A stretch of DNA of 64,000 bases from Rhodanobacter sp. MP7CTX1 (GTDB lineage: Bacteria; Pseudomonadota; Gammaproteobacteria; Xanthomonadales; Rhodanobacteraceae), in NCBI RefSeq assembly GCF_014205795.1, contig NZ_JACHCN010000008.1, positions 1 to 64,000 on the forward strand, read 5' to 3'. The notes below the pieces were generated by a model, which had not been told where the DNA came from, ran no database searches, and saw only the letters and a list, made by a program, of their open reading frames with translations. Shown here piece by piece: positions 36,601 to 44,562 of this stretch. Position 1 is the first letter of the stretch; the number at the start of each line of letters is the position of its first letter. Made by a program: the position numbers and the translations under genes.

Positions 36601-37580
36601 CTCATCCAGTGCGCAAAACGGGCCGCCTGTGCCGCGTCGATGCCGAGCCGCGCCTGTTCGGCCTCCGCATGGTTCGCTGCGTCGGCGAACAGCAGCTCGG
36701 CGGCGTTCGCGTTGGTCAGCTGCGCGGCCAGCGCAAGGGCGCCCTCACGCGAGTCGGCCAGGCGTGTCCACAACAGCAGGCTCACGCTGCTACCCGGTGC
36801 GAGCGTCACGCGTCGACGCAGACTGAATACCGGGTCGAGCACGCAACCGGTGGTGTTCGACAGCACGGCACCGGGCTGCATCGCCTGCGCGTGGCGCAAG
36901 CTGCGACCGCGGCCGAGAAAGCGCGCGCGGTCGGTTTCATATTCGGGCTCGGCGTCCACCGCTTGCCCGGCTATCTGGAGTGCGTGCGCGGCCCACACTT
37001 CAGCTTCGCTGCTTGCGCGCCGGCGGCGGGTGGCGAGCAACACGCCATGCTCGGCGTCCCATTCGGTCTGCACGAACATCTTGGAGAATGCCGGGTGCGC
37101 GTTGTCGGCGCCGATCGGCCCGATCACCAGTTCGGCATACGAGGTCACCGAGAACGTGCGCGTGCGATCGCCGTGATTGCTCAGGGTAAGACGGCGCAGT
37201 TCGATGTCGGCATCGCAGGCCACGGCCACATCCAATGTGCTGTGCAGACTGTGGTGGCGGCGAGTGAAGGCGGCCCGGCCGGCGCTGAAGGCCGCTGCGT
37301 CGTCCGGCATGTTGGTGCCATATGGCCGCTGGCTGGCCGACCATACGGCGTCGTCCTCTTCGTCGCGCAACAGCAAGTAACTGCCCCAGCCGTCACCGGT
37401 GGGGTCCTCGCGCCAGCGCGTTACGGCCATCTCGTGCCATTGGCTGAAGCCGGAGCCGTTGCCACTCAGCATCACGCTGTAATGCCCGTTCGAGAGCAGG
37501 CATCGCTGGTGGCCGTTGATGGTACGGGAGGAATGGGATGGCATGGGCGACCCGCTTGACGACGATAAAGGCGCCAGCAT
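33663..37580 (-). CDS. GH94-family glycoside phosphorylase (NdvB C-terminal type)
   Basis: A 1,305-aa protein with two Glyco_transf_36-type beta-sandwich regions (about residues 25-250 and 510-760) and a C-terminal (alpha/alpha)6 GH94 domain. YGFRDQLQDVMAL lies near the active site, and LMGTGDWNDGMNAVG carries the GH94 catalytic Asp (GDWNDG). The arrangement matches the C-terminal part of cyclic beta-1,2-glucan synthase, but the GT84 and membrane parts are absent, so it cannot make glucan. By family it should phosphorolyse beta-glucan oligosaccharides, plausibly beta-1,2-linked, to glucose-1-phosphate. It is divergent from a PF10091/GH144 glucanase gene. The start is ambiguous between 37580 and the ATG at 37544. 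No signal peptide is seen. Confidence 0.85.
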   Translation of the reverse strand: MLAPLSSSSGSPMPSHSSRTINGHQRCLLSNGHYSVMLSGNGSGFSQWHEMAVTRWREDPTGDGWGSYLLLRDEEDDAVWSASQRPYGTNMPDDAAAFSAGRAAFTRRHHSLHSTLDVAVACDADIELRRLTLSNHGDRTRTFSVTSYAELVIGPIGADNAHPAFSKMFVQTEWDAEHGVLLATRRRRASSEAEVWAAHALQIAGQAVDAEPEYETDRARFLGRGRSLRHAQAMQPGAVLSNTTGCVLDPVFSLRRRVTLAPGSSVSLLLWTRLADSREGALALAAQLTNANAAELLFADAANHAEAEQARLGIDAAQAARFAHWMSALVSSDPNQRAAPEVLMRGRGGPPTLWAAGISGDRPIVLLRIDDPSELPLVQELLLAQIYWRSKRLAVDVVLLNTGTDEDTLHSVLDTLVNTQQALLKADSTAVKAELFALRDNAISDDLRNGLLTVARVLLGRSDKEQATHAQADPSAAPAQPRPTAIRARTPIAAAAITTASLEFSNGNGGFSDGGRSYEINLDDNHSTPAPWVNVIANPAFGFLVSSEGGGYAWSLNSQQNPLTPWPNDPVSDSPHDVLYLRDQDTGVLWSATALPIRVAGAKYATTHGKGWSRFTNNAHGIELELTQCVPTADPLKLSRLRLGNRSGRTRQLSVTGYVEWALGGNGTTPAPYVITSRDESTGALFARNPWRADFGDRIAFIDMAGQQHSMSGDRAAFLGPIGAIERPAALHRDAPLAGRLGTALDPCGALQTMIELPPNTQIDIVFMLGDTADEAAAQALITKYRAIDIDSVLTDVAAQWNGLLDTVQVRTPSRAMDILLNDWLLYQVLGCRVWARTAYYQASGAYGFRDQLQDVMALCVSRPDLAREHLLRAAGRQFAEGDVQHWWLPPAGQGIRTKIRDDRVWLAYVAMHYVGVTGDNAVLDDVLPFLSGQAIPDGATDAFFQPTASDQTVSVYEHCARALDSSLTRGAHGLPLMGTGDWNDGMNAVGEQGRGESIWLGWFLLATIAAFAPLADQRDESARATRWRTYADDLRKALEQAWDGQWYLRGYYDDGTPLGSHESDECQIDTIAQSWSVMAGATDRERAAQAMASVDRLLVDHPNQIARLFTPPFNHSKQNPGYIKGYPPGVRENGGQYTHGATWSIFAWAELGDGDRAGGLFDLLNPIRHSETAEAAQRYMVEPYIACADVYSEPPHVGRGGWTWYTGSAAWLYRGGLEAVLGFHLQGDKLRIDPCIPREWPGFELTYRHRGPQHVTCYEVSVENPGKVCRGLTLIELDGQTMPASDAIALSDDGRSHKLRIVLG

Positions 37581-37840
37581 GCGCCATCAGGGGCATTCGT
37601 GGCGTCAACCTGAGCTTCACCGTTCGGCAGAGTAGGATGACGCTGTTGTGGATTGGTTATCCGCGGCGCCGCTGGCTGATCAGCTGCCTTTCCTTCATAT
37701 GCCGCTGCCACCCATACAGACCCGATCCGAACCATGCGCCTGTAACCGTTCCGTCATCCCTTCCTGCTCTGGTTCGCAATGTACGAGATTCGTTTCGATC
37801 ATTTGACCATGGCACTCTGGCCACGCCCGGAACCGATTCA

Positions 37841-39172
37841 ATGACCCAGCTACCCACACTCACGGACGAGGCACTGCTCGATCGGCTGCAACATGCCGCA
37901 TTCGGCTACTTCCTGCAGACGGTGAACCCAGTCAACGGCCTGGTGGCCGATACCTCGCGTGACAATTCCCCGGTCAGCATTGCGGTCGTCGGCTTTGCGC
38001 TGTCGGCGTATCCGGTGGCGGTGGAGCGCGGCTGGATGGAGCGCACCGATGCCGTCCAGCGTACGCTCGCGGCGCTGCGTTTCTTTCGCGACGCTGATCA
38101 CAGCGGCAGCCCCACGGCGACGGGTTACAAGGGCTTCTACTATCACTTTCTCGACATCCACAGCGGTGTGCGCGTGTGGCAGTCGGAGCTATCGATGATC
38201 GACACGGCGCTGCTGATCGTCGGCATGCTTACCGCCGGCATGTATTTCACCGCCGATACGCCGGATGAAACCGAGCTGCGCGAATTGGCCGATTTCCTTT
38301 ATATGCGCGTCGACTGGAAGTGGGCACAGGGCGGCGGACATACCATCAAGCAGGGCTGGAAGCCGGAGAGCGGATTCCTGCACTACGGCTGGGAGGGCTA
38401 TAGCGAGGCTATCGTGCTGTATGTGCTGGCGATGGGGTCGCCGACGCACCCTATCAGCGGCGATTGCTACGCCGCGTGGACGGCCACCTATCAGTGGGAG
38501 AACCTGTACAACTACGATTACCTGTACGCCGGTCCGCTGTTTATCCATCAGTTCTCGCATGCGTGGATCGACCTGCGCGGTATCCGTGACAGTTTCATGC
38601 GCGAGAAGCGCTCCGATTATTTCGAGAACAGCCGCAACGCCGTCGCCATCCAGCGTCGGTATACGGAGCTCAATCCGTATCAATTTGTCGGCTATGGCGA
38701 GAATTGCTGGGGACTCTCCGCCTGCGACGGCCCCACCGGCGAGCAGCCCGACCTGTTCAACGAGAAGCGACGGCTGTTCGGCTACGCGGCGCGTGGCGTG
38801 CCATACGGCCCGGATGACGGCACGCTATCGCCGCCGGCCGTGCTGGCGTCGTTGCCATTCGCGCCCGAGCCGGTGCTGCTGGCCATCCGCAACATGCTGA
38901 CGCGCTATCCGCAGATGCTGACGGACGATCGGCTGGCCGGCGCTTTCAACCCGAGCATCGGTTTCGGCCCCGAGGAACCGTGGGTGTCGGAAGGGCACTA
39001 TGGTCTCGATCAAGGCGTCGTTTTGATGATGATCGAGAACCATCGCAGCCAATTCATCTGGGAACTGATGCGTGGTTGCCGCTATATCACCGACGGCCTG
39101 CGCATCGCCGGGTTCGAAGGCGGCTGGCTGGGCGAAACCACCGAGCAGGAGAGTGCTGATGTCGCCCTTTGA
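37841..39172 (+). CDS. Glucoamylase-like (PF10091/GH144) glucanase
   Basis: A 443-aa protein of the PF10091 family, now GH144, whose characterised members cleave beta-1,2-glucan. Typical stretches are FGYFLQTVNPVNGLVADTSR near the start, GFYYHFLDIHSG, WGYSE-like GWEGYSEAIVLY, PLFIHQFSHAWIDLRG and NCWGLSACDGP. The Glu in GWEGYSE and Asp residues nearby are candidates for catalysis. There is no signal peptide from the ATG at 37841; upstream in-frame sequence is not protein-like. It is divergent from the GH94 gene and overlaps the next gene by 14 bp. In cyclic glucan synthase both domains lie in one polypeptide; here they are separate genes, probably endo-cleavage plus phosphorolysis. Confidence 0.85.
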   Translation: MTQLPTLTDEALLDRLQHAAFGYFLQTVNPVNGLVADTSRDNSPVSIAVVGFALSAYPVAVERGWMERTDAVQRTLAALRFFRDADHSGSPTATGYKGFYYHFLDIHSGVRVWQSELSMIDTALLIVGMLTAGMYFTADTPDETELRELADFLYMRVDWKWAQGGGHTIKQGWKPESGFLHYGWEGYSEAIVLYVLAMGSPTHPISGDCYAAWTATYQWENLYNYDYLYAGPLFIHQFSHAWIDLRGIRDSFMREKRSDYFENSRNAVAIQRRYTELNPYQFVGYGENCWGLSACDGPTGEQPDLFNEKRRLFGYAARGVPYGPDDGTLSPPAVLASLPFAPEPVLLAIRNMLTRYPQMLTDDRLAGAFNPSIGFGPEEPWVSEGHYGLDQGVVLMMIENHRSQFIWELMRGCRYITDGLRIAGFEGGWLGETTEQESADVAL

Positions 39173-40679
39173 CGCCAGGCTCAACACGCCGCAGGACGCC
39201 TACGAAGACAAGCGCCTCGCGGACCTGCATCCGCAGTCCTGGGTCAATCCCAAGGCGCTTGATCGCTACCCGCTGGTCATCATTGGCGGCGGATCCGCGG
39301 GCATCGCCGCCGCGGAGCTGGCCTGCACAATGGGCGTCAGGGTGGCGATGATCGAAAGGCACCTGATCGGCGGTACCTGCCTCAACACCGGTTGCGTGCC
39401 CTCCAAGGCGCTGATCCGTACCTCACGGCTGTATGCCGAGATGCGCGATGCCGCAAATTACGGTGCGAAAGTTCCCGACAACATCGAAGTCGACTTTGAG
39501 GCGGCGATGGCACGTGTGCGGCGTATCCGCAGCCATCTCAGCGGTGACTCGTCGGTGCAACGGCTTGCTGCGCAAGGCATCGATATATTTTTCGGCCGTG
39601 TGAATTTTACCGGACCCGATACGCTGGTGGTGAACGACCAGGAGTTGCGCTTCAGCAAGGCGATGATCGCCACCGGCACGCGTCCGCACATACCCAACAT
39701 ACCGGGATTGCGGGAAGCCGGTTTCCTGACCAATGCCAACGTCTTCAACCTGACCGAACTGCCCAAGCGCATGCTGTTGATCGGCGGCGGCCCGCTCGGC
39801 TGCGAAATGGCCCAGGCGTTTTGTCGACTGGGTGCGCGAGTCACCCTGGTGCAGGACAAGCCGTTGTTTCTCGAGAAGGAAGAACGCGATGCCGCGCAGA
39901 TTCTTTCCGACGCGCTGGCGCGCGACGGGGTTGAGGTTCGGCTCAATACGCAAGTCACCGCCGTGCGCGTGGAGGATGGCCGCAAGTTCGTTGATCTGGT
40001 CAGCGCCGATTACCACAGCACCGTCGAAGTCGACTCGCTCGGCGCCGGCGTCGGTCGCATGCCGAACGTGCAGGGGTTGGACCTCGAAGCTGCGGGCGTC
40101 GATTACGATGAGCACAAGGGCATCACCGTCGATGATTTCCTGCGCACCAGTAATCCACGCATCTATGCGGGCGGCGATGTCTGCCTGGAAGAGCAGTACA
40201 CCGATACGGCGGCCGCCTCGGCACGCATCGTGGTGCACAACGCCTTGATGCGCGGCAACAAGCGCTTCAGCCAGCTGGTCATCCCGTGGTGCACTTATAC
40301 CGATCCCGAAATCGCCCATGTCGGCATCTACGTTCGCGACGCGAACCGAAAAGGCATCCCGATCAAGACGTTTACGGTGCCGATGCACGAGGTCGATCGC
40401 GCCGTAACTGACAGCGAAGAGATCGGCTTTGTGAAAATCCATATCCGGGAAGGCACCGATACCATTCTCGGCGCCACCATCGTGGCTCGTCATGCCGGCG
40501 AGATGATCAACGAGATTACCCTGGCCATGGTCGCCGGGATCGGCCTGAGCACGCTGGCGAAAGTCATCCACGCTTACCCGACCCAGGCCGAAGCAATCCG
40601 CGAAGCGGCCAAGGCCTATGTCCGGACGCGCGTCTCATCGCGGCTACGCGCAAGAATGCAGCGATGGCTCGCGCGCTGA
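39159..40679 (+). CDS. Pyridine nucleotide-disulphide oxidoreductase (mercuric reductase-like)
   Basis: A 506-aa FAD enzyme. The FAD motif is VIIGGGSAGIAAAELA (about residue 35), the redox-active disulfide is GGTCLNTGCVPSK, the NAD(P) motif is LLIGGGPLGCEMAQ, and IYAGGDV is the second FAD motif. The C-terminal dimer domain starts near IPWCTYTDPEIAHVG and has HAYPTQAEA with the His-Pro-like pair replaced by HAYP. It lacks the heavy-metal-binding N-terminus and vicinal C-terminal Cys pair of true MerA, so 'mercuric reductase' is only a family label. It overlaps the glucanase gene; a link to sugar metabolism is not evident. Confidence 0.88.
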   Translation: MSPFDARLNTPQDAYEDKRLADLHPQSWVNPKALDRYPLVIIGGGSAGIAAAELACTMGVRVAMIERHLIGGTCLNTGCVPSKALIRTSRLYAEMRDAANYGAKVPDNIEVDFEAAMARVRRIRSHLSGDSSVQRLAAQGIDIFFGRVNFTGPDTLVVNDQELRFSKAMIATGTRPHIPNIPGLREAGFLTNANVFNLTELPKRMLLIGGGPLGCEMAQAFCRLGARVTLVQDKPLFLEKEERDAAQILSDALARDGVEVRLNTQVTAVRVEDGRKFVDLVSADYHSTVEVDSLGAGVGRMPNVQGLDLEAAGVDYDEHKGITVDDFLRTSNPRIYAGGDVCLEEQYTDTAAASARIVVHNALMRGNKRFSQLVIPWCTYTDPEIAHVGIYVRDANRKGIPIKTFTVPMHEVDRAVTDSEEIGFVKIHIREGTDTILGATIVARHAGEMINEITLAMVAGIGLSTLAKVIHAYPTQAEAIREAAKAYVRTRVSSRLRARMQRWLAR

Positions 40680-40780
40680 CCGCTATACCCATGCAGGCTT
40701 GTTACGCTCACGCCGATTTATCGATGGCCTGCGTAGGATGGCGGCCTTGTGATCACGTTACTTCAACCTAAGGACACACT

Positions 40781-41692
40781 ATGGAACTGGGCATGATCGG
40801 TCTCGGCAAGATGGGCGCCAACATGGCGGAACGTCTTGTGCTCGGGGGCCACAAGGTGACTGGCTTTGATCCAAACGCCGACGCGCGCAAGGCACTGGAG
40901 ACGAAGGGCGCGGGTTCGGCCGACTCGCTGCAGGCTCTGGTCAAGGCGTTGCCGACGCCGCGCGTGGTTTGGTTGATGGTGCCGTCCGGCAAGATCACCG
41001 ACGACACCGTCAACGCGCTGATACCGCTGCTGGCCAAGGGCGACACCGTGATCGACGGTGGCAACTCCAACTACAAGGACAGTGTGCGTCGCGCCAAGTT
41101 GTATACCGACAACGGCCTTGGCTATGTCGACTGCGGCACCAGCGGAGGTATCTGGGGCCTGAAAGAGGGCTACAGCATGATGGTCGGCGGCGACGAGAAA
41201 ACCGTCGATGCGCTGAAGCCGATCTTCGAGACGCTGGCTCCGGCCAAGGCCCAGGGCTGGGGTCGTGTCGGCCCGGTCGGCTCCGGCCACTTCACCAAGA
41301 TGGTCCACAACGGTATCGAATACGGTTTGATGCAGGCCTATGCCGAAGGCTTCTCGATCCTGCAGCACAAGCAGGAGTTCGGCCTCGACCTCAAGCAGAT
41401 CGGCGAGATTTGGCGCTACGGTAGCGTTGTGCGTTCATGGCTGCTCGATCTGACCACCGATGCACTCGGCAAGAACCCCAAGCTGGACGGTATCGCGCCC
41501 TACGTGGTCGACTCCGGCGAAGGTCGCTGGACCGTGGATGAGGCGATCGACCTCAACGTGCCCGCGCCGATCATCACCGCCTCGCTGATCGAACGCCTGC
41601 GCTCGCGCGACACCGAGTCGTTCTCCGACAAGCTGTTGTCGGCCATGCGCAACGAGTTCGGCGGGCATGAGATCAAGTCTGAGAAGAAATAA
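40781..41692 (+). CDS. 6-phosphogluconate dehydrogenase, short decarboxylating type
   Basis: A 303-aa enzyme converting 6-phosphogluconate to ribulose-5-phosphate and CO2. The N-terminal dinucleotide motif is GMIGLGKMGANMAERL, the substrate loop VDCGTSGGIWGL, and the catalytic Lys lies in GSGHFTKMVHNGIEYG. It belongs to the short class (about 300 aa, GndA/YqeC-like), often NAD-preferring, not the 470-aa E. coli type. The AAGGA sequence eight bases upstream supports the ATG at 40781. Together with zwf, pgl, edd and eda further on it gives the cell both pentose-phosphate and Entner-Doudoroff routes from the same intermediate. Confidence 0.94.
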   Translation: MELGMIGLGKMGANMAERLVLGGHKVTGFDPNADARKALETKGAGSADSLQALVKALPTPRVVWLMVPSGKITDDTVNALIPLLAKGDTVIDGGNSNYKDSVRRAKLYTDNGLGYVDCGTSGGIWGLKEGYSMMVGGDEKTVDALKPIFETLAPAKAQGWGRVGPVGSGHFTKMVHNGIEYGLMQAYAEGFSILQHKQEFGLDLKQIGEIWRYGSVVRSWLLDLTTDALGKNPKLDGIAPYVVDSGEGRWTVDEAIDLNVPAPIITASLIERLRSRDTESFSDKLLSAMRNEFGGHEIKSEKK

Positions 41693-41720
41693 TCGGGCGG
41701 GATTCGCGCGCCGTGGTTTC

Positions 41721-41780
41721 GGGACACCGGGATGTCCCGTCCGGCGACGTAGGTTGGGGTGAGCAACGCGAACCCCAACG
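41721..41780. repeat. Hairpins after gnd
   Basis: GGGACA/TGTCCC (41721-41738) is followed by the inverted repeat GTTGGGGT (41753-41760) / ACCCCAAC (41772-41779). The second is a common Xanthomonadales intergenic repeat (GTTGGGGTGAGCxxxGCGAACCCCAAC type). One of them may terminate gnd. Confidence 0.55.
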
Positions 41781-41807
41781 TTCGACGCGCGGCCAGGCAT
41801 GCCGTTG

Positions 41808-41996
41808 TCACCGCCGCGCCGACCGGAATGCCCAGACACAAAGGCTACCGGCGACGATCAGCGCGATCCATGAAAACCAAACGGGCACCGCAAAGGGGCC
41901 CACTTGCACCGGCCACTGATTGAAGGCCCGGATGGCCTGGATGACGGCCACTACGCCGAAAATGACACCTGAAACCAGCGCATAGGTGCTTTGCAT
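41808..41996 (-). CDS. Small two-helix membrane protein
   Basis: A 62-aa protein with two hydrophobic helices, ALVSGVIFGVVAVIQAIRAF and VPVWFSWIALIVAGSLCVWA, joined by a short loop and ending in FRSARR. GAGGAGG eight bases before the ATG makes a strong ribosome site and supports a real gene. Similar small proteins are annotated as DUF-type inner-membrane proteins; the function is unknown. Confidence 0.7.
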   Translation of the reverse strand: MQSTYALVSGVIFGVVAVIQAIRAFNQWPVQVGPFAVPVWFSWIALIVAGSLCVWAFRSARR

Positions 41997-42154
41997 GACG
42001 TGGTCCTCCTCTTCAGCAGCATGGCCAGTGACACTTTACGCTTGAACCGACATCTGGGCGGTGTTGAGTCTTTCCACGCGTCCGTTCGGGGATGACATCG
42101 CGAGTAGATAGAAAAGTAGTTGCCATGACGGCCTGCCTGCAGCTTGAGTGAGCT

Positions 42155-42469
42155 TTACGGCGCATCTGCTTTCGCCGTCACACTGAAGTGCTGAACGAGC
42201 GGCTCAAACTCCAAAAGATAGTCCTGATCTTCGGGATAGTATTTGGCCTTGAGCACGTCATCGCCAGCAAAAGCACGAATGCAGTCCTCGGATTCCCAAT
42301 ACGTCACTGTCAGGAAATGGGTTGCGTCACCTTCGTCTCGACGTAGCACGGCAACACTCAGGTTGCCCGGAACGGACTGATAGTCCGGGATCGCCCTTTG
42401 TTCAACAAAGCTTGCATACGCGTCGGCTTTTGAACGCGGGGTACGGCCATGCCACATGCGACAGATCAT
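42155..42469 (-). CDS. Antibiotic biosynthesis monooxygenase (ABM)-fold protein
   Basis: A 104-aa protein starting MICRMWHGRTPRSKADAYAS. GGAGG lies just before the ATG at 42469; a longer frame to 42529 has no ribosome site. The dimeric alpha-beta barrel fold is suggested by the N-terminal strand MICRMWHG, FLTVTYWESEDCIRAFAGDD and the final strand EPLVQHFSV. Many such proteins (including those annotated as antibiotic biosynthesis monooxygenases) have no known substrate. It stands alone. Confidence 0.75.
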   Translation of the reverse strand: MICRMWHGRTPRSKADAYASFVEQRAIPDYQSVPGNLSVAVLRRDEGDATHFLTVTYWESEDCIRAFAGDDVLKAKYYPEDQDYLLEFEPLVQHFSVTAKADAP

Positions 42470-42682
42470 GAGACCTCCACAGGGACCTTCCAATGAGCGA
42501 CGCAATCGATGTTCAGCCGCCAAGTGCATGCGGTCAAGTGTTTGAAACTTGCCTGGGTACTTCCGAGGTCGTCATTCCTGCGTAGGCAGTAACCCAGTCC
42601 TTTTCAACATCAACACTGGTCGCCGAGTGCTTTTCGTGTGATCCCGGCAAGGTTGCTGTAGAGCAACGAACGCCAGACGCAC

Positions 42683-43387
42683 TCACCCCAACCGCAGCAA
42701 CTTCCGCACCGTCGGCAAATTGCGGCGGCTGATCTCGGGACTGAGCTCGGTGCCGTCTATGCGCGCCAGTACACGGCCGTCGGCGAGGGTTTTCAGGCCG
42801 AGCAGGCGCGCGGGGGGCACCAGGCAGTTGCGGTGCAGGCGGATCAGCTGATCGGGGTAGGCCTCTTCCAGCTGACGCAGTGATTCCTCGATCAGCAGTT
42901 CGCCGCGCCGGTGCTGCACCACCACGTATTTCTCCTCGGCAAGCAGGCAGATCACTTCGTCCAGCGCGATGCGGATCTGTTCGCCGCGCATGCGGCCGTG
43001 CAGGTAGGCGGCCGGTTCGCGCGGCTGGTCAGCGAGCCGGCGTTGCGCGCGCTGCAGCGCATCGCGCAGGCGCTCCAGCCGTACCGGCTTGAGCAGGTAG
43101 TCGACCGCGCCCAGCTCGAACGCCTGTAGCGCGTGGGCTTCGTAGGCGGTGCAGAAAATCACCTGGGCACGCGTGCGTCCGGACAAGCGCTGCGCCAGCG
43201 CGGTGCCGCTGAGGCCGGGCATGTTGATGTCCAGCAGCAGGATGTCCGGATGCAGTTCGCCGAGCGAGGCGAGTGCGGTTTCGCCATCGCCGACGCTGCC
43301 GACGACTTCCACGCCGTCGCATTCGCCGAGTAGCGCAGCCAGTCGGGCGCGCGCCAGCGGTTCGTCGTCAATGATCAGTACGCGCAT
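42683..43387 (-). CDS. LytTR-type response regulator (AlgR-like)
   Basis: A 234-aa regulator. Receiver domain: MRVLIIDDEPLARARL and acceptor Asp in LLLDINMPGLSG, with the Lys in DYLLKPVR. The C-terminal LytTR DNA-binding domain (about 135-234) has ICLLAEEKYVVVQHRRGE and LIRLHRNCLVP. The ATG at 43387 shares its A with the TGA stop of the upstream kinase gene (TGATG), so the two are co-translated. In Pseudomonas AlgR controls alginate, twitching and virulence genes; here the target genes are unknown. Confidence 0.92.
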   Translation of the reverse strand: MRVLIIDDEPLARARLAALLGECDGVEVVGSVGDGETALASLGELHPDILLLDINMPGLSGTALAQRLSGRTRAQVIFCTAYEAHALQAFELGAVDYLLKPVRLERLRDALQRAQRRLADQPREPAAYLHGRMRGEQIRIALDEVICLLAEEKYVVVQHRRGELLIEESLRQLEEAYPDQLIRLHRNCLVPPARLLGLKTLADGRVLARIDGTELSPEISRRNLPTVRKLLRLG

Positions 43388-44436
43388 CACGTAGGCTGTC
43401 CGGGAAGTTGCAGCTGCACCACGAAGCGATCACCTTGCGCACCGGCCTGCACCCCGCCACGCGGGCCATAGCGATAGGCGATACGTTGGCGCACGCTGTC
43501 CAGGCCGTGACCATTGCCGGGTGCGGAGGGACTGGCGGGCAGTGGGTTGATGATCTCGATACGGACACCATCGCCGTCACGACGTCCGCGCAGGGTCACC
43601 TCGCCACCGTCGAGCAGCGGCTGGATGCCATGGCGAATGGCGTTCTCCACCAGCGGTTGCAGCAGCAACCGCGGCAGCGGGAAATCGGGCGGCAGGTCAT
43701 CCACTTCGCGCTGCACGCGCAGGCGCGCGCCGAAGCGCAGTTGCTCGATCGCCAGGTAACGCTCGATCAGCGCCAGTTCCTCTCCCAGCGTGCCGTCGGC
43801 GGTGTCGTGCTGACCCAGCGCGGCGCGAAACAGTTCGGACAGATCCTCCACCGTGCGTTCGGCGGCGGCCGGATCGACGTGGATCAAGGCGGCCACCGTG
43901 TTCATGCTGTTGAACAGGAAGTGCGGGCGAATACGCGCTTGCAATGCTTCAACCTGCGCCCGCGTCACCGCTGCCAGCCGCGCCTGCCACTGCGCCAATA
44001 CGTAGAAGTAGCGCAGCATCGCCGCACCGAGCAGCGCCGCGATCACGACGTTGTCGCGCACGAAGACGCCCATGCTGGCTTTGATCAGCTGCATCTCCAG
44101 CGAGCCATCGAACCAGTGCGCCGCCGTGCTGGCGGCGAGCACGATCAATACGATCAGCAACCACACGCCGACATACGGAGTGCGCCCCGGCAGCCGTTGC
44201 AGCAGCGGCCGCAGCTTGCACAGCGCCACTGCGACCACCAGCACCATCCAGGTCACGAACAGCATGCTGACGCTGTAGGCCGACCAGTTGCGTTCATCGC
44301 GCGCCAGCCACATCACGGTCACGGTCAGCGCGCCGACGACAAACAAGGCGAACAACGCAGGCAACCCGCAGAAATCCGGCAGCGGACTGTGTTCGGCGCG
44401 GCCGCGCGGGCCGTTGGCGATAAGGGATGCGCGCAT
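43387..44436 (-). CDS. LytS/AlgZ-type membrane sensor kinase
   Basis: A 349-aa kinase with four predicted membrane helices in the first 150 residues (for example LPALFALFVVGALTVTVMWL and YVGVWLLIVLIVLAASTAAH). The His_kinase domain of the LytS/AlgZ class follows, with ARIRPHFLFNSMNTVAALIH supplying the His. The HATPase region has LLQPLVENAIRHGI and GHGLDSVRQRIAYRYG. The protein belongs with the adjoining LytTR regulator as a two-component pair. The input signal is not evident. Confidence 0.9.
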   Translation of the reverse strand: MRASLIANGPRGRAEHSPLPDFCGLPALFALFVVGALTVTVMWLARDERNWSAYSVSMLFVTWMVLVVAVALCKLRPLLQRLPGRTPYVGVWLLIVLIVLAASTAAHWFDGSLEMQLIKASMGVFVRDNVVIAALLGAAMLRYFYVLAQWQARLAAVTRAQVEALQARIRPHFLFNSMNTVAALIHVDPAAAERTVEDLSELFRAALGQHDTADGTLGEELALIERYLAIEQLRFGARLRVQREVDDLPPDFPLPRLLLQPLVENAIRHGIQPLLDGGEVTLRGRRDGDGVRIEIINPLPASPSAPGNGHGLDSVRQRIAYRYGPRGGVQAGAQGDRFVVQLQLPGQPT

Positions 44437-44480
44437 GTGGACAAGTATGCCGCACCGCGGGCGCGATCAGTCGATGGGAG

Positions 44481-44560
44481 CAGCCTGATCGAATCAGCTG
44501 ATCGAGTCAGCCTGATCGAATCAGCCCGTTCCAAATCGCGCGGTCGAAACCGCGCGGTCG
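44481..44560. repeat. Short direct repeats upstream of algZ-like gene
   Basis: The 18-base CAGCCTGATCGAATCAGC occurs at 44481-44498 and again at 44508-44525, 27 bases apart, with a related TGATCGAGTCAG between. CGCGCGGTCGAA then repeats twice around 44537-44562. It may be a replication-slippage repeat or a binding region between the kinase and esterase genes. Confidence 0.55.
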
Positions 44561-44562
44561 AA

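Noticed and set aside
39159-40679. True mercuric reductase in a mercury-resistance operon
   Set aside because: No metal-binding N-terminal domain, no C-terminal Cys pair and no mer genes nearby; only the general disulphide oxidoreductase fold is supported.
44481-44560. A CRISPR-like array
   Set aside because: Only two 18-bp repeats with a 9-base spacer; too short and too few.
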